NCBI RefSeq assembly: GCF_022811705.1
Contig: NZ_CP094528.1
Span: forward strand, 1,364,001-1,428,000
DNA: 64,000 nt
Direction: 5' to 3'
DNA from: Agromyces larvae
Lineage (GTDB): Bacteria; Actinomycetota; Actinomycetes; Actinomycetales; Microbacteriaceae
Positions 34,395 to 42,152 of this stretch are shown here, piece by piece. The translations under genes were made by a program, and so were the position numbers. Under the pieces are notes generated by a model. That model made no database searches, was not told where the DNA came from, and worked only from the letters and a program-made list of their open reading frames with translations. The first letter of the stretch is position 1; each line of letters opens with the position of its first letter.

Positions 34395-34925
34395 ATGCCC
34401 CGCCCGCTCCAGCCCCGCACCCCGCTCGTCGCACGTACCTCTCGCACGGCCCGCGCGGGCGCACTCGCGCTCGCCCTCGCGGCCGGCGCGGCGCTGCTCA
34501 CGGGCTGCGCCCGCGCGGTGTCGCTCGAGCCCGCCGACGATGCGGCCGACGTGGCGTGCGCCGACGTCGCGGTGCGCCTGCCCGACGCCGTCGCCGGGCT
34601 CGCGGAGCGCGAGACCGATGCGCAGGGCACCGGCGCGTGGGGCGACCCCGCCGCGGTGCTGCTGCGCTGCGGTGTGCCGGCACCCGGCCCCACCGAGCTC
34701 GAATGCGTCTCGTACGACGGCGTCGACTGGATCATCGACCCCGCGGATGCCCCGAACTACCGTTTCACGACGTACGGGCGCACGCCCGCGGTCGAGGTGA
34801 TCGTCGACTCCGAGCAGGTGTCGGGCACCACCGTGATCGCCGACCTGTCGACGGCGGTGTCGGCTGTGCCCGCCGACGGCGCGTGCACATCGCCCGACGA
34901 CGTCACCGACGCCCTCGACGACTGA
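34395..34925 (+). CDS. DUF3515 family lipoprotein
   Basis: 176 residues. The signal peptide ends in the lipobox LLTGC (about residue 36). The mature part has VACADVAVRLPDAVAGL, WGDPAAVLLRCGVPAPGPTE and YRFTTYGRTPAVEVIVD, which match the actinobacterial DUF3515 family. Its cysteines may form disulfides outside the membrane. Function unknown; the gene usually sits between thiL and ddl in Microbacteriaceae and relatives, as here. Confidence 0.88.
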   Translation: MPRPLQPRTPLVARTSRTARAGALALALAAGAALLTGCARAVSLEPADDAADVACADVAVRLPDAVAGLAERETDAQGTGAWGDPAAVLLRCGVPAPGPTELECVSYDGVDWIIDPADAPNYRFTTYGRTPAVEVIVDSEQVSGTTVIADLSTAVSAVPADGACTSPDDVTDALDD

Positions 34926-34940
34926 GCCGCGCTCGGCTCA
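34923..34940. terminator. Minimal convergent terminator containing both stop codons
   Basis: TGAGCCG, a 4-nt loop CGCT, then CGGCTCA: a perfect 7-bp stem. The left arm begins with the DUF3515 stop and the right arm ends with the ddl stop on the other strand. Confidence 0.5.
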
Positions 34941-36029
34941 GCGCGCGCCGCGCGCCAGCCCGACCTCGATCAGCTCGGTGATCAGCTCGGGGTAGGCGAG
35001 CCCCGACCGCAGCCAGCAGGTCGGGAACATCGAGATGGGCGTGAAGCCCGGCATCGTGTTCACCTCGTTGACCACGAACCCCGCATCCGTGAGGAACACG
35101 TCGACACGGGCGAGGCCTTCGCCGCCGATCGCCTCGAACGCTCGACGGGCGACCCGCTGCAGTTCGAACAGCTCGTGGTCGCCGAGGTCGGCCGGGCACA
35201 CCAGCTCGACGCCCGGGGCGTCGAGGTACTTCGCCTCGAAGTCGTAGAACTCGCGGCCGGTGACCACGATCTCGCCCGCGACGCTCACCCGCGGCGCCTC
35301 GCCGTCGCGCCCGCCGAGCACCGCGACCTCGAGCTCGCGCCCGACGACGGCCTGCTCGACGAGCACGGCGCGGTCCTCCGCGAACGCCACGTCGAGTGCG
35401 GCGTCCAGCTCGGCCCAGTCGGCGACCTTCGTCACCCCGACGGAGCTGCCCGCACGCGACGGCTTCACGAACACCGGCAGCCCGAGGGACTGCACCCGGC
35501 GGGTCCACAGCTCGGGATCGGCCGCGAGCGCCGCGCGCGTGAGCGTGACCCACGGCGCCACCTCGAGCCCGGCGCCCTCGAGCACGGTCTTCGTGACGTG
35601 CTTGTCCATGCCGATCGCCGACGCGAGCACGCCGTTGCCGATGTACGGCAGTCCGACCAGCTCGAGCAGGCCCTGCACGGTGCCGTCCTCGCCGAACCGG
35701 CCGTGCAGGATCGGGAACACCACGTCGACGTCGCCGAGCGAACGTTCGCCCGAGGCATCCGTCACGCGAAGCTCGCGCGAGGCCGCGCTGACGGGCCAGC
35801 TGACGCGGGTGCCGTTGTCGACCACCTCGGGCAGTCGCGCGGGGTCCAGCGCGAACCGTCCGGGATCGTCCTGCTCGAGCACGAACGCCCCGTCGCGCGT
35901 GATGCCGACGGGGACGACCTCGTACCGGCTACGGTCGATCGCCCCGAGCACTCCGCCCGCCGTCGCGCAGCTGATCGAATGCTCGCTTGAGCGCCCGCCG
36001 AACAGCAGAACCACCCTGCGCCTGGTCAT
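34938..36029 (-). CDS. ddl: D-alanine--D-alanine ligase
   Basis: 363 residues, ATP-grasp fold. LFGGRSSEHSISCATA (residues 9-24) is the N-terminal Ddl signature. LHGRFGEDGTVQGLLEL, LPVFVKPSRAGSSVGV, EFYDFEAKYLD and FVVNEVNTMPGFTPISMFP carry the substrate, ATP and metal residues. It makes D-Ala-D-Ala for the peptidoglycan stem. The ATG at 36029 has AAAGGA 8 nt upstream. Its first 34 codons lie inside the end of gpsA in another frame, so the two genes overlap by 101 nt. Confidence 0.97.
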   Translation of the reverse strand: MTRRRVVLLFGGRSSEHSISCATAGGVLGAIDRSRYEVVPVGITRDGAFVLEQDDPGRFALDPARLPEVVDNGTRVSWPVSAASRELRVTDASGERSLGDVDVVFPILHGRFGEDGTVQGLLELVGLPYIGNGVLASAIGMDKHVTKTVLEGAGLEVAPWVTLTRAALAADPELWTRRVQSLGLPVFVKPSRAGSSVGVTKVADWAELDAALDVAFAEDRAVLVEQAVVGRELEVAVLGGRDGEAPRVSVAGEIVVTGREFYDFEAKYLDAPGVELVCPADLGDHELFELQRVARRAFEAIGGEGLARVDVFLTDAGFVVNEVNTMPGFTPISMFPTCWLRSGLAYPELITELIEVGLARGAR

Positions 36030-37068
36030 CGAGAGTCCTTTCGCCCTGGGGCTCGTCATCGGTCGTGAGATGGGGTGCGATGTCCTTCGGGTCCATCGTC
36101 CCGGCGAGGACCTGCCTCACCTGCTCGACGATGGGCATCTCGACGCCCTTCGCCTTCGCGAGCTCGAGGATCGGCCCCACGCTCGCGAGCCCCTCGGTGG
36201 TCTGCTGCATCTGCTTCACCACGTCGGCCAGCCGGTACCCGCGACCGAGCAGCCGCCCGGCGGTGTTGTTGCGGCTGAGCGGCGACTGGCTGGTCGCGAT
36301 CAGGTCGCCGAGGCCCGCGAGGCCCGCGAGGGTGTCGCGCTGCGCGCCGTACGCGACGGCGAAGTCGGTCATCTCGACGAGACCGCGCGTGATGATCGAC
36401 GCCTTCGTGTTCTCGCCGTAGCCGACGCCGTCGACGATGCCGATGGCGACGGCGATCAGGTTCTTCAGCACGCCGCCGAACTCGGTGCCGATCACGTCGG
36501 TGTTCACGAAGCTGCGGAAGTAGCGGTTGCGCGCGACGGAGGCCACGGCCTGCGCGGTTTCGAGGCTGTCGGATGCCACGACCGCCGCCGTGGGCTGCTC
36601 CTTCGCGATCTCGAGCGCGAGGTTCGGTCCGCTGACCACCGCGACCTTCGCGGTATCGATGGGCAGCACCTCGGCGATCACCTCGCTCATGCGCAGCCCC
36701 GTGGACTTCTCGACGCCCTTCATGAGCGACACGATGGTGGCGTCGGCGTGCAGGTGCGGGGCGGCGAGCTTCAGGTTGTCGCGCAGCGACTGGCTCGGCA
36801 CGGACACGTACACCTGCTCGGCGCCGGCGAGCGCGAGGTCGAGCCGGCTCGTCGCGCGCAGGTTCACCGGCAGGTTCACGCCCGGGAGGTAGTCGCTGTT
36901 GCGCTTGGCCTCCTGGATCTCGCGGGCGAGCTCGGGGCGGCGTGCCCACACGACCACGTCGGCGCCCCCGTCGGCCAGGATCTTCGCGAACGTCGTGCCC
37001 CAGCTGCCGGCGCCGAGGACGGCGACGCGCTTGCCCGGGCCGCGGCGCGGGGCGGGTCTATTCCTCAA
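35929..37068 (-). CDS. gpsA: NAD(P)H-dependent glycerol-3-phosphate dehydrogenase
   Basis: 379 residues, about 40 longer than usual. VAVLGAGSWGTTFAKILA (about 15-32) is the NAD-binding loop; SLMKGVEKSTGLRMSEV and GPNLALEIAKEQPTAAVVA follow, with KNLIAVAIGIVDGVGYGEN and the catalytic Lys region. It makes sn-glycerol 3-phosphate for phospholipids and follows plsC in the operon. The TTG start is the only fitting one, with AAGGAG 10 nt upstream and 11 nt overlap with plsC. The family domain ends near residue 335; the remaining tail reads through the start of ddl. Confidence 0.95.
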   Translation of the reverse strand: MRNRPAPRRGPGKRVAVLGAGSWGTTFAKILADGGADVVVWARRPELAREIQEAKRNSDYLPGVNLPVNLRATSRLDLALAGAEQVYVSVPSQSLRDNLKLAAPHLHADATIVSLMKGVEKSTGLRMSEVIAEVLPIDTAKVAVVSGPNLALEIAKEQPTAAVVASDSLETAQAVASVARNRYFRSFVNTDVIGTEFGGVLKNLIAVAIGIVDGVGYGENTKASIITRGLVEMTDFAVAYGAQRDTLAGLAGLGDLIATSQSPLSRNNTAGRLLGRGYRLADVVKQMQQTTEGLASVGPILELAKAKGVEMPIVEQVRQVLAGTMDPKDIAPHLTTDDEPQGERTLDDQAQGGSAVRRALKRAFDQLRDGGRSARGDRP

Positions 37069-37846
37069 GGCGGCCGGTCTCCTTCTGGCCGTGCTGGAGC
37101 GGATCCCATCGCTCGGCGGGCGCCGGCTCGTCGCGGATCTCCGCGAGGAGTGCGGTGATCGCGTCCATCAGCTCGGCAGTCGCAGCGGTCAGCGTCGCCT
37201 GATCGAGCGGCCGGCCCCGGTAGGCCGAGAGATCGAGCGGTTCGCCGATGATGACGTCGACCGTCTTGCGCGGGAACAGGCTGATCTTCTTGCCGTAGCG
37301 CGGCATGATCGCCTGGGTGCCCCAGTGGGCCGCCGGGATGAGCGGGATGTCCTGCTCGAGTGCGATCCGCACCGCACCCGTCTTGCCGCGCATCGGCCAC
37401 AGGTCGGGGTCGCGGGTGAGCGATCCCTCGGGGTAGACGATGACCATCCGGCCCTTCTCGACCAGCTCTTCGGCGGCGCGGATCGCCTGGTGGCCCTTCG
37501 ACCCGTGCCGCTCCACGGGGATCTGCCCCGACGTGCGCAGCAGCCATCCGACCACCGGCACCGTGAACAGCGACGCCTTCGCGAGGAACCGCGGCAGGCG
37601 ACCGAGCTTCCAGCTCGCGACGCCCATGACGAGCGGGTCGATCTCGCTGTAGTGGTTCGGCGACAGCACGAACGCCCCCTGCAACGGCAGCCTGCCGTGG
37701 AAGCGGTACTTCACGCCGAGGTTCCAGATCGGCAGGACCAGGGCGGCGAGCAGCCAGAAGAACGAGGGGCGACGGGTCTCGCGGGGCTCGCGCGTCTGCT
37801 GATGCCCGCTCACGGGCGCCCCGGACGACGGGTCGGGATGTGGCAC
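37058..37846 (-). CDS. 1-acyl-sn-glycerol-3-phosphate acyltransferase (PlsC family)
   Basis: 262 residues. The H-x4-D catalytic motif is NHYSEID (about residues 65-71). GQIPVERHG and VYPEGSLTRDPDL are acyltransferase blocks II and III, and PLIPAAHWGTQ is block IV. One hydrophobic helix lies near the N terminus (FFWLLAALVLPIWNL). It acylates lysophosphatidic acid at the membrane, next to gpsA, which supplies glycerol 3-phosphate. It starts 7 nt after murA. Confidence 0.93.
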   Translation of the reverse strand: MPHPDPSSGAPVSGHQQTREPRETRRPSFFWLLAALVLPIWNLGVKYRFHGRLPLQGAFVLSPNHYSEIDPLVMGVASWKLGRLPRFLAKASLFTVPVVGWLLRTSGQIPVERHGSKGHQAIRAAEELVEKGRMVIVYPEGSLTRDPDLWPMRGKTGAVRIALEQDIPLIPAAHWGTQAIMPRYGKKISLFPRKTVDVIIGEPLDLSAYRGRPLDQATLTAATAELMDAITALLAEIRDEPAPAERWDPLQHGQKETGRLEE

Positions 37847-37853
37847 TCCCCCA

Positions 37854-39221
37854 TTATGCGACGAGCTCGAAGTCCGCCCCGAGCAGTTCGAGCTTGCCGA
37901 TGAAGTTCTCGTACCCGCGGGCGATGATGCCGACGTTCGACACCGTCGAACGGCCCTCGGCCGTCAGCGCCGCGATCAGGTGGCTGAACCCGCCGCGCAG
38001 GTCGGGCACCTCGATGTCGGCGCCGACCAGGGGGCTCGGGCCCGAGATGACCGCCGAGTGCTGGAAGTTCCGCTGCCCGAACCGGCACGGCCGGCCGCCG
38101 AGGCACTCCTTGTGCACCTCGATGGACGCCCCCATCTCGACGAGCGCGTCGACGAAACCGAATCGCTGCTCGTAGACCGTCTCGTGCACGATCGACACGC
38201 CCTTGGCCTTCGTGAGCGCGATGACCAGCGGCTGCTGCCAGTCGGTCATGAAGCCCGGGTGCACATCGGTCTCGATGATCACCGGCTTCAGCTCACCGCC
38301 CGGGTGGTAGAAGCGGATGCCGTCCTCTTCGATCTCGAAGGCGCCGCCCACCTTGCGGAAGATGTTGAGGAACGTGAGCATCTCGGCCTGGCGCGCACCG
38401 CCGATGAAGATGTCGCCCTCGGTCGCGAGCGCCGCCGCCGCCCAGCTCGCGGCCTCGTTGCGGTCGAACAGCGCGCGGTGCGTGTAGCCGCGGAGCCGGT
38501 CGACGCCCTCGATGCGGATGACCCGGTCGGTCTCGACCGTGATGATCGCGCCCATCTTCTGCAGGATGTTGACGAGATCCATGATCTCGGGCTCGATCGC
38601 CGCCCCGCTGAGCTCGGTGATGCCGTCAGCGAGCACCGCGGTGAGCAACACCTGCTCGGTCGCGCCCACGCTGGGGTACGGCAGGGACACCTTCGCACCG
38701 TGCAGGCCGTTCGGCGCGGTCATGCGGATGCCGCTCGGAAGCTTCTCGACGACGGCGCCGAAGTTGCGCAGCACCTCGAGGTGGTAGTCGATGGGCCGGT
38801 CGCCGATGCGGCAGCCGCCGAGATCGGGGATGAACGCCTCGCCGAGCCGGTGCAGCAGCGGCCCGCAGAACAGGATCGGGATGCGGCTCGAGCCGGCGTG
38901 GGCGTCGATGTCGGCCATGTGCGCCTGCGCGACGCCCGACGGGTCGAGCACGAGCTCATCGGGCGCACCCTTGGTCACGGTCACGCCGTGCACCTCGAGC
39001 AGGCCCCGGACGATGCGCACATCGCTGATGTCGGGCACGTCCTTCAGCACGCTCGGCGTGTCGCCGAGGATCGCGGCGACCATCGCCTTGGTGACGAGGT
39101 TCTTCGCGCCCTTCAGCTCGATGCGCCCCCGCAACGGCTTGCCGCCGTTGATCGTGATGCGATCCGCGGGAAGTCCCACTGCTGATCCGTGCTGCTTCGC
39201 GTCGTCCACGAGTGTGTTCAC
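37854..39221 (-). CDS. murA: UDP-N-acetylglucosamine 1-carboxyvinyltransferase
   Basis: 455 residues, slightly longer than the 420 typical. RITINGGKPLRGRIELKGAKN is the N-terminal signature in two parts, with the Lys-Asn pair for substrate binding. The loop IPDLGGCRIGDRPIDYH carries the catalytic, fosfomycin-reactive Cys. TDWQQPLVIALTKAKG and ADIEVPDLRGGFSHLIAAL close the second domain. It commits UDP-GlcNAc to peptidoglycan synthesis. GTG start; 15 nt after leuD, so this wall gene shares the leucine operon's transcript. Confidence 0.96.
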   Translation of the reverse strand: MNTLVDDAKQHGSAVGLPADRITINGGKPLRGRIELKGAKNLVTKAMVAAILGDTPSVLKDVPDISDVRIVRGLLEVHGVTVTKGAPDELVLDPSGVAQAHMADIDAHAGSSRIPILFCGPLLHRLGEAFIPDLGGCRIGDRPIDYHLEVLRNFGAVVEKLPSGIRMTAPNGLHGAKVSLPYPSVGATEQVLLTAVLADGITELSGAAIEPEIMDLVNILQKMGAIITVETDRVIRIEGVDRLRGYTHRALFDRNEAASWAAAALATEGDIFIGGARQAEMLTFLNIFRKVGGAFEIEEDGIRFYHPGGELKPVIIETDVHPGFMTDWQQPLVIALTKAKGVSIVHETVYEQRFGFVDALVEMGASIEVHKECLGGRPCRFGQRNFQHSAVISGPSPLVGADIEVPDLRGGFSHLIAALTAEGRSTVSNVGIIARGYENFIGKLELLGADFELVA

Positions 39222-39236
39222 TCAGTTCCCTGCTTC

Positions 39237-39839
39237 CTACGACTCCCGGATGGGGAGGGTCTTCGGCCGCCACGCCTCTCGATGTGCTTCGAATTCGGTG
39301 ATGGCGGCTTCGTCTCGGAGGGTGAGTCCGATGTCGTCGAGGCCCTCCAGCAGTCGCCACCGAGTGTAGTCGTCGATGTCGAACGGGACCTGGAGGTCAC
39401 CCGCGGTCACCGTCCGTGCAACGAGATCGACGGTGACCGGCATTCCCGGGTCGGCCTCGACGACCTCCCAGATGCGCTCGATGTCCTCGTAGGCCACCTG
39501 CGCGGCCAGCAGCCCCTGTTTGCCCGAGTTGCCGCGGAAGATGTCGCCGAAGCGGGAGCTGATGACGACCTGGAAGCCGTAGTCGCGCAACGCCCAGACC
39601 GCGTGCTCGCGGCTCGACCCGGTGCCGAAGTCGGGGCCGGCGATGAGCACCCGCGCACCGGCGTACGCCGGATCGTTGAGGATGAACTCGGGGTCCTGGC
39701 GCCACCCGTGGAACAGCGCGTCGTCGAAGCCGGTCTTCGTGACCCGCTTCAGGAACACGGCGGGGATGATCTGGTCGGTGTCGACGTTCGAGCGGCGCAG
39801 CGGCACCGCGACGCCCGTGACGGTGGTGATCTTCTCCAT
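39237..39839 (-). CDS. leuD: 3-isopropylmalate dehydratase small subunit
   Basis: 200 residues. The swivel-domain signature is [18 protein letters not shown] (about residues 70-87); [14 protein letters not shown] near the start and the C-terminal [13 protein letters not shown] are also typical. With LeuC it isomerises 2- to 3-isopropylmalate in leucine synthesis. Its ATG overlaps the leuC stop by one base (TGATG), so translation is coupled. Confidence 0.97.
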   Translation of the reverse strand: MEKITTVTGVAVPLRRSNVDTDQIIPAVFLKRVTKTGFDDALFHGWRQDPEFILNDPAYAGARVLIAGPDFGTGSSREHAVWALRDYGFQVVISSRFGDIFRGNSGKQGLLAAQVAYEDIERIWEVVEADPGMPVTVDLVARTVTAGDLQVPFDIDDYTRWRLLEGLDDIGLTLRDEAAITEFEAHREAWRPKTLPIRES

Positions 39840-41320
39840 CAGGCCCGCACCCCCTCGACCTCGCGAGCGACGGGGGTCGCGGCGTCCGCGCCCTCCTGCT
39901 CGAGATCCCACGGACTCGACAGCGTGCCGCGGATCGCGGTGGCCGCGGCGACCAGCGGCGACACCAGGTGGGTGCGGCCGCCCTTGCCCTGCCGCCCCTC
40001 GAAGTTGCGGTTCGACGTCGAGGCGCACCGCTCGCCCGGGGCGAGCTGGTCGGGGTTCATCCCCAGACACATCGAGCAGCCGGCGAACCGCCACTCGGCG
40101 CCGAACTCGGTGAACACCTTGTCGAGGCCCTCGGCCTCGGCCTCCAGGCGCACCCGCGCCGAACCGGGCACGACCATGACCCGCACCCCGTCGGCCTTCC
40201 GGCGGCCCTTGATGATCGAGGCGAAGGCCCTCAGGTCTTCGATGCGGCTGTTCGTGCACGAGCCCATGAACACCGCATCCACCCGGATGTCCTTCAGCGG
40301 GGTGCCGGGCTCGAGGGCCATGTACTCGAGTGCGCGCTCGGCGGCGGCGCGTTCGTGCTGGTCGGCGATCGCCGCCGGGTCGGGCACCGCGTCGCTGAGC
40401 GACACGCCCTGGCCGGGGTTCGTGCCCCACGTGACGAACGGTTCGAGCGTGTCGGCGTCGATGAACACCTCGGCGTCGAAGGTCGCGCCCTCGTCGGTGC
40501 GCAGCGTGCGCCAGTACTCGACGGCCGCGTCCCAGTCCTCGCCCTCGGGAGCGTGCGGACGGCCCTGCAGGTACGCGAAGGTCGTGTCATCCGGTGCGAC
40601 CATGCCGGCCCGGGCGCCCGCCTCGATCGACATGTTGCAGATCGTCATGCGGCCGTCCATCGACAGCGCGCGGATCGCCGAGCCGCGGTACTCGAGCACG
40701 TAGCCCTGACCGCCGCCGGTGCCGATCTTGGCGATCACCGCCAGGATGATGTCCTTCGCGGTGACACCGGGGCGCAGCGTGCCCTCGACGTTGATCGCCA
40801 TGGTCTTGAACGGCTTCAGCGGCAGCGTCTGCGTGGCGAGCACGTGCTCGACCTCGCTCGTGCCGATGCCGAACGCCATCGCCCCGAAGGCGCCGTGGGT
40901 GGAGGTGTGCGAGTCGCCGCACACCACCGTGATGCCGGGCTGGGTGAGGCCCAGCTGGGGGCCGACGACGTGGACGATGCCCTGTTCCTTGTCGCCGAGC
41001 GAGTGGATGCGGATGCCGAACTCGGCGGCGTTGCGGCGCAGCGTCTCGATCTGCGTGCGGCTCGTGAGGTCGGCGATCGGCTTGTCGATGTCGAGCGTCG
41101 GCGTGTTGTGGTCTTCGGTCGCGATCGTGAGATCGGGGCGGCGCACGGGGCGACCGGCCATGCGCAGGCCGTCGAAGGCCTGCGGGCTGGTGACCTCGTG
41201 CACCAGGTGCAGGTCGATGTAGATCAGGTCGGGTTCGCCATGCTCACCCTGCTTGACCAGGTGGGCTTGCCACACCTTCTCGGCCAGGGTGCGCGGATGC
41301 GTCGTCGCGCTGTCGTTCAT
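39839..41320 (-). CDS. leuC: 3-isopropylmalate dehydratase large subunit
   Basis: 493 residues. The three cluster-ligating cysteines of the 4Fe-4S aconitase fold lie in [29 protein letters not shown] and [29 protein letters not shown] is at the N terminus. It forms the heterodimer with LeuD. The ATG follows a strong GAGGAG site. The 113-nt leader contains a leucine-rich peptide and a stable hairpin, indicating attenuation control. Confidence 0.97.
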   Translation of the reverse strand: MNDSATTHPRTLAEKVWQAHLVKQGEHGEPDLIYIDLHLVHEVTSPQAFDGLRMAGRPVRRPDLTIATEDHNTPTLDIDKPIADLTSRTQIETLRRNAAEFGIRIHSLGDKEQGIVHVVGPQLGLTQPGITVVCGDSHTSTHGAFGAMAFGIGTSEVEHVLATQTLPLKPFKTMAINVEGTLRPGVTAKDIILAVIAKIGTGGGQGYVLEYRGSAIRALSMDGRMTICNMSIEAGARAGMVAPDDTTFAYLQGRPHAPEGEDWDAAVEYWRTLRTDEGATFDAEVFIDADTLEPFVTWGTNPGQGVSLSDAVPDPAAIADQHERAAAERALEYMALEPGTPLKDIRVDAVFMGSCTNSRIEDLRAFASIIKGRRKADGVRVMVVPGSARVRLEAEAEGLDKVFTEFGAEWRFAGCSMCLGMNPDQLAPGERCASTSNRNFEGRQGKGGRTHLVSPLVAAATAIRGTLSSPWDLEQEGADAATPVAREVEGVRA

Positions 41321-41366
41321 GCGGGGGTCTCCTCGGTTCTGACTGGATTCAAGCCGTCGACGGACT

Positions 41367-41404
41367 CCGCGGCGGGGATGGCCTAGGACGAGGCCCCGCC
41401 GCGG
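41367..41404 (-). promoter_or_regulatory. Attenuator-type hairpin in the leuCD leader
   Basis: A perfect 11-bp stem (CCGCGGCGGGG and CCCCGCCGCGG) with a 16-nt loop. Its 5' arm begins 6 nt after the last of three Leu codons in the leader peptide, within the footprint of a ribosome stalled there; the stop codon lies in the loop. A segment overlapping the 5' arm (GGGGCCTCG) could also pair with the leuC RBS region CGAGGAGACCCC. No U-run follows, so the switch may act on translation or Rho. Confidence 0.6.
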
Positions 41405-41433
41405 CACCGAAGGAGAAGTCGCTGCGCACGCAC
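41383..41433 (-). CDS. leuL: Leucine-rich leader peptide of leuCD
   Basis: A 16-residue peptide, [16 protein letters not shown] read from a GTG start, with three consecutive leucine codons (CTT CTC CTT at 41418-41410). It lies 62 nt upstream of leuC on the same strand and overlaps an 11-bp hairpin. TACCCT is 6 nt before the GTG, so the transcript probably starts at the peptide's start codon. Classical leucine leader peptides have this form. The reading frame, Leu run and hairpin are seen; the regulatory role is inferred. Confidence 0.6.
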   Translation of the reverse strand: MRAQRLLLRCRGGASS

Positions 41434-41439
41434 CCCTTC

Positions 41440-41445
41440 AGGGTA
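41440..41445 (-). promoter_or_regulatory. -10 box of the leuL-leuCD transcript
   Basis: TACCCT on the minus strand, preceded by TG at the extended -10 position after one base, ends 6 nt before the leader GTG. No clear -35 box. Confidence 0.4.
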
Positions 41446-41465
41446 CACGGTCGCGGCGCCGTGCC

Positions 41466-42143
41466 TCACCGCGTGACGCCCTGCGGGCCCTCGACGGCCA
41501 GCACGAACCGGCCGAGCACCAGCACCGCGCCCGCCGCGACCCGCGCGCTGGCGCCCGACGGGAGTTCGACCGAAGTGCCGTCGGCACCGCGCACGGTGAC
41601 CCCGTTCGTGGAGTTCGCGTCGGTCACGAGGAGGGCGTCGCCGTCGGGCACGACCACCGCGTGCACCTTGGAGACGGTGCGCTCGGGGTCGTGCAACGGC
41701 ACCGCGACCCCGCCGGGCCCGGCATCGGCCGCGGACGGCGCTCGACCGAGCACCACTCGCCCGCCGACCTGGATCTCGCCGCCGACGGACGTGCGCAGCC
41801 GCCAGACGACCGTCTGCGCCGGCGGTGCGGGCGGCGCAGACGGCGCACCCGGAGCCGCAGGCTGGGCGGCGACCGGCGCGGGCGCCGGTGCCGGCGGCGG
41901 CGCGGCCGGCGCGGGCGGCTGGGCGGGCATCGCGATCGGCGGCAGCGGCAGCGCCGCCGGGACCGCCCCGCGCGGCAGCACCGGACCGGACGCGGGAACC
42001 ACGATCGGCGAACGCGACACCGACGCGTTCAGCGCCTGCAGTCGCGTCGTGGGCTCGTGCGCCCGCTCGTCGGCGCGCGCCGACTCGGGCTCTGGCTCGG
42101 GCAGCAACCCGGGCGGCGGAACGATGAACTCGGGCTCGGCCAC
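41466..42143 (-). CDS. FHA domain protein (end of cluster B)
   Basis: 225 residues. Residues 1-110 are Pro/Ala-rich and low in complexity. The C-terminal FHA domain (about 118-220) has VVLGRAP for the GR motif, TVSKVHAVVVPDG for the S-x-x-H motif, and VTDANSTNGVTV for the N-G loop; all phosphothreonine-contacting positions are kept. It probably reads a phosphorylated partner of the Ser/Thr kinase encoded 11 kb upstream. It starts 9 nt after the transglutaminase-like gene, so it is in that operon. Confidence 0.9.
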   Translation of the reverse strand: MAEPEFIVPPPGLLPEPEPESARADERAHEPTTRLQALNASVSRSPIVVPASGPVLPRGAVPAALPLPPIAMPAQPPAPAAPPPAPAPAPVAAQPAAPGAPSAPPAPPAQTVVWRLRTSVGGEIQVGGRVVLGRAPSAADAGPGGVAVPLHDPERTVSKVHAVVVPDGDALLVTDANSTNGVTVRGADGTSVELPSGASARVAAGAVLVLGRFVLAVEGPQGVTR

Positions 42144-42152
42144 ATCTCCACC

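Noticed and set aside
37058..41320. leuC alone as a mono-cistronic gene with murA on its own promoter
   Set aside because: Gaps of -1 to 15 nt between leuC, leuD, murA, plsC and gpsA leave no room for clear promoters, so one transcript is more likely.
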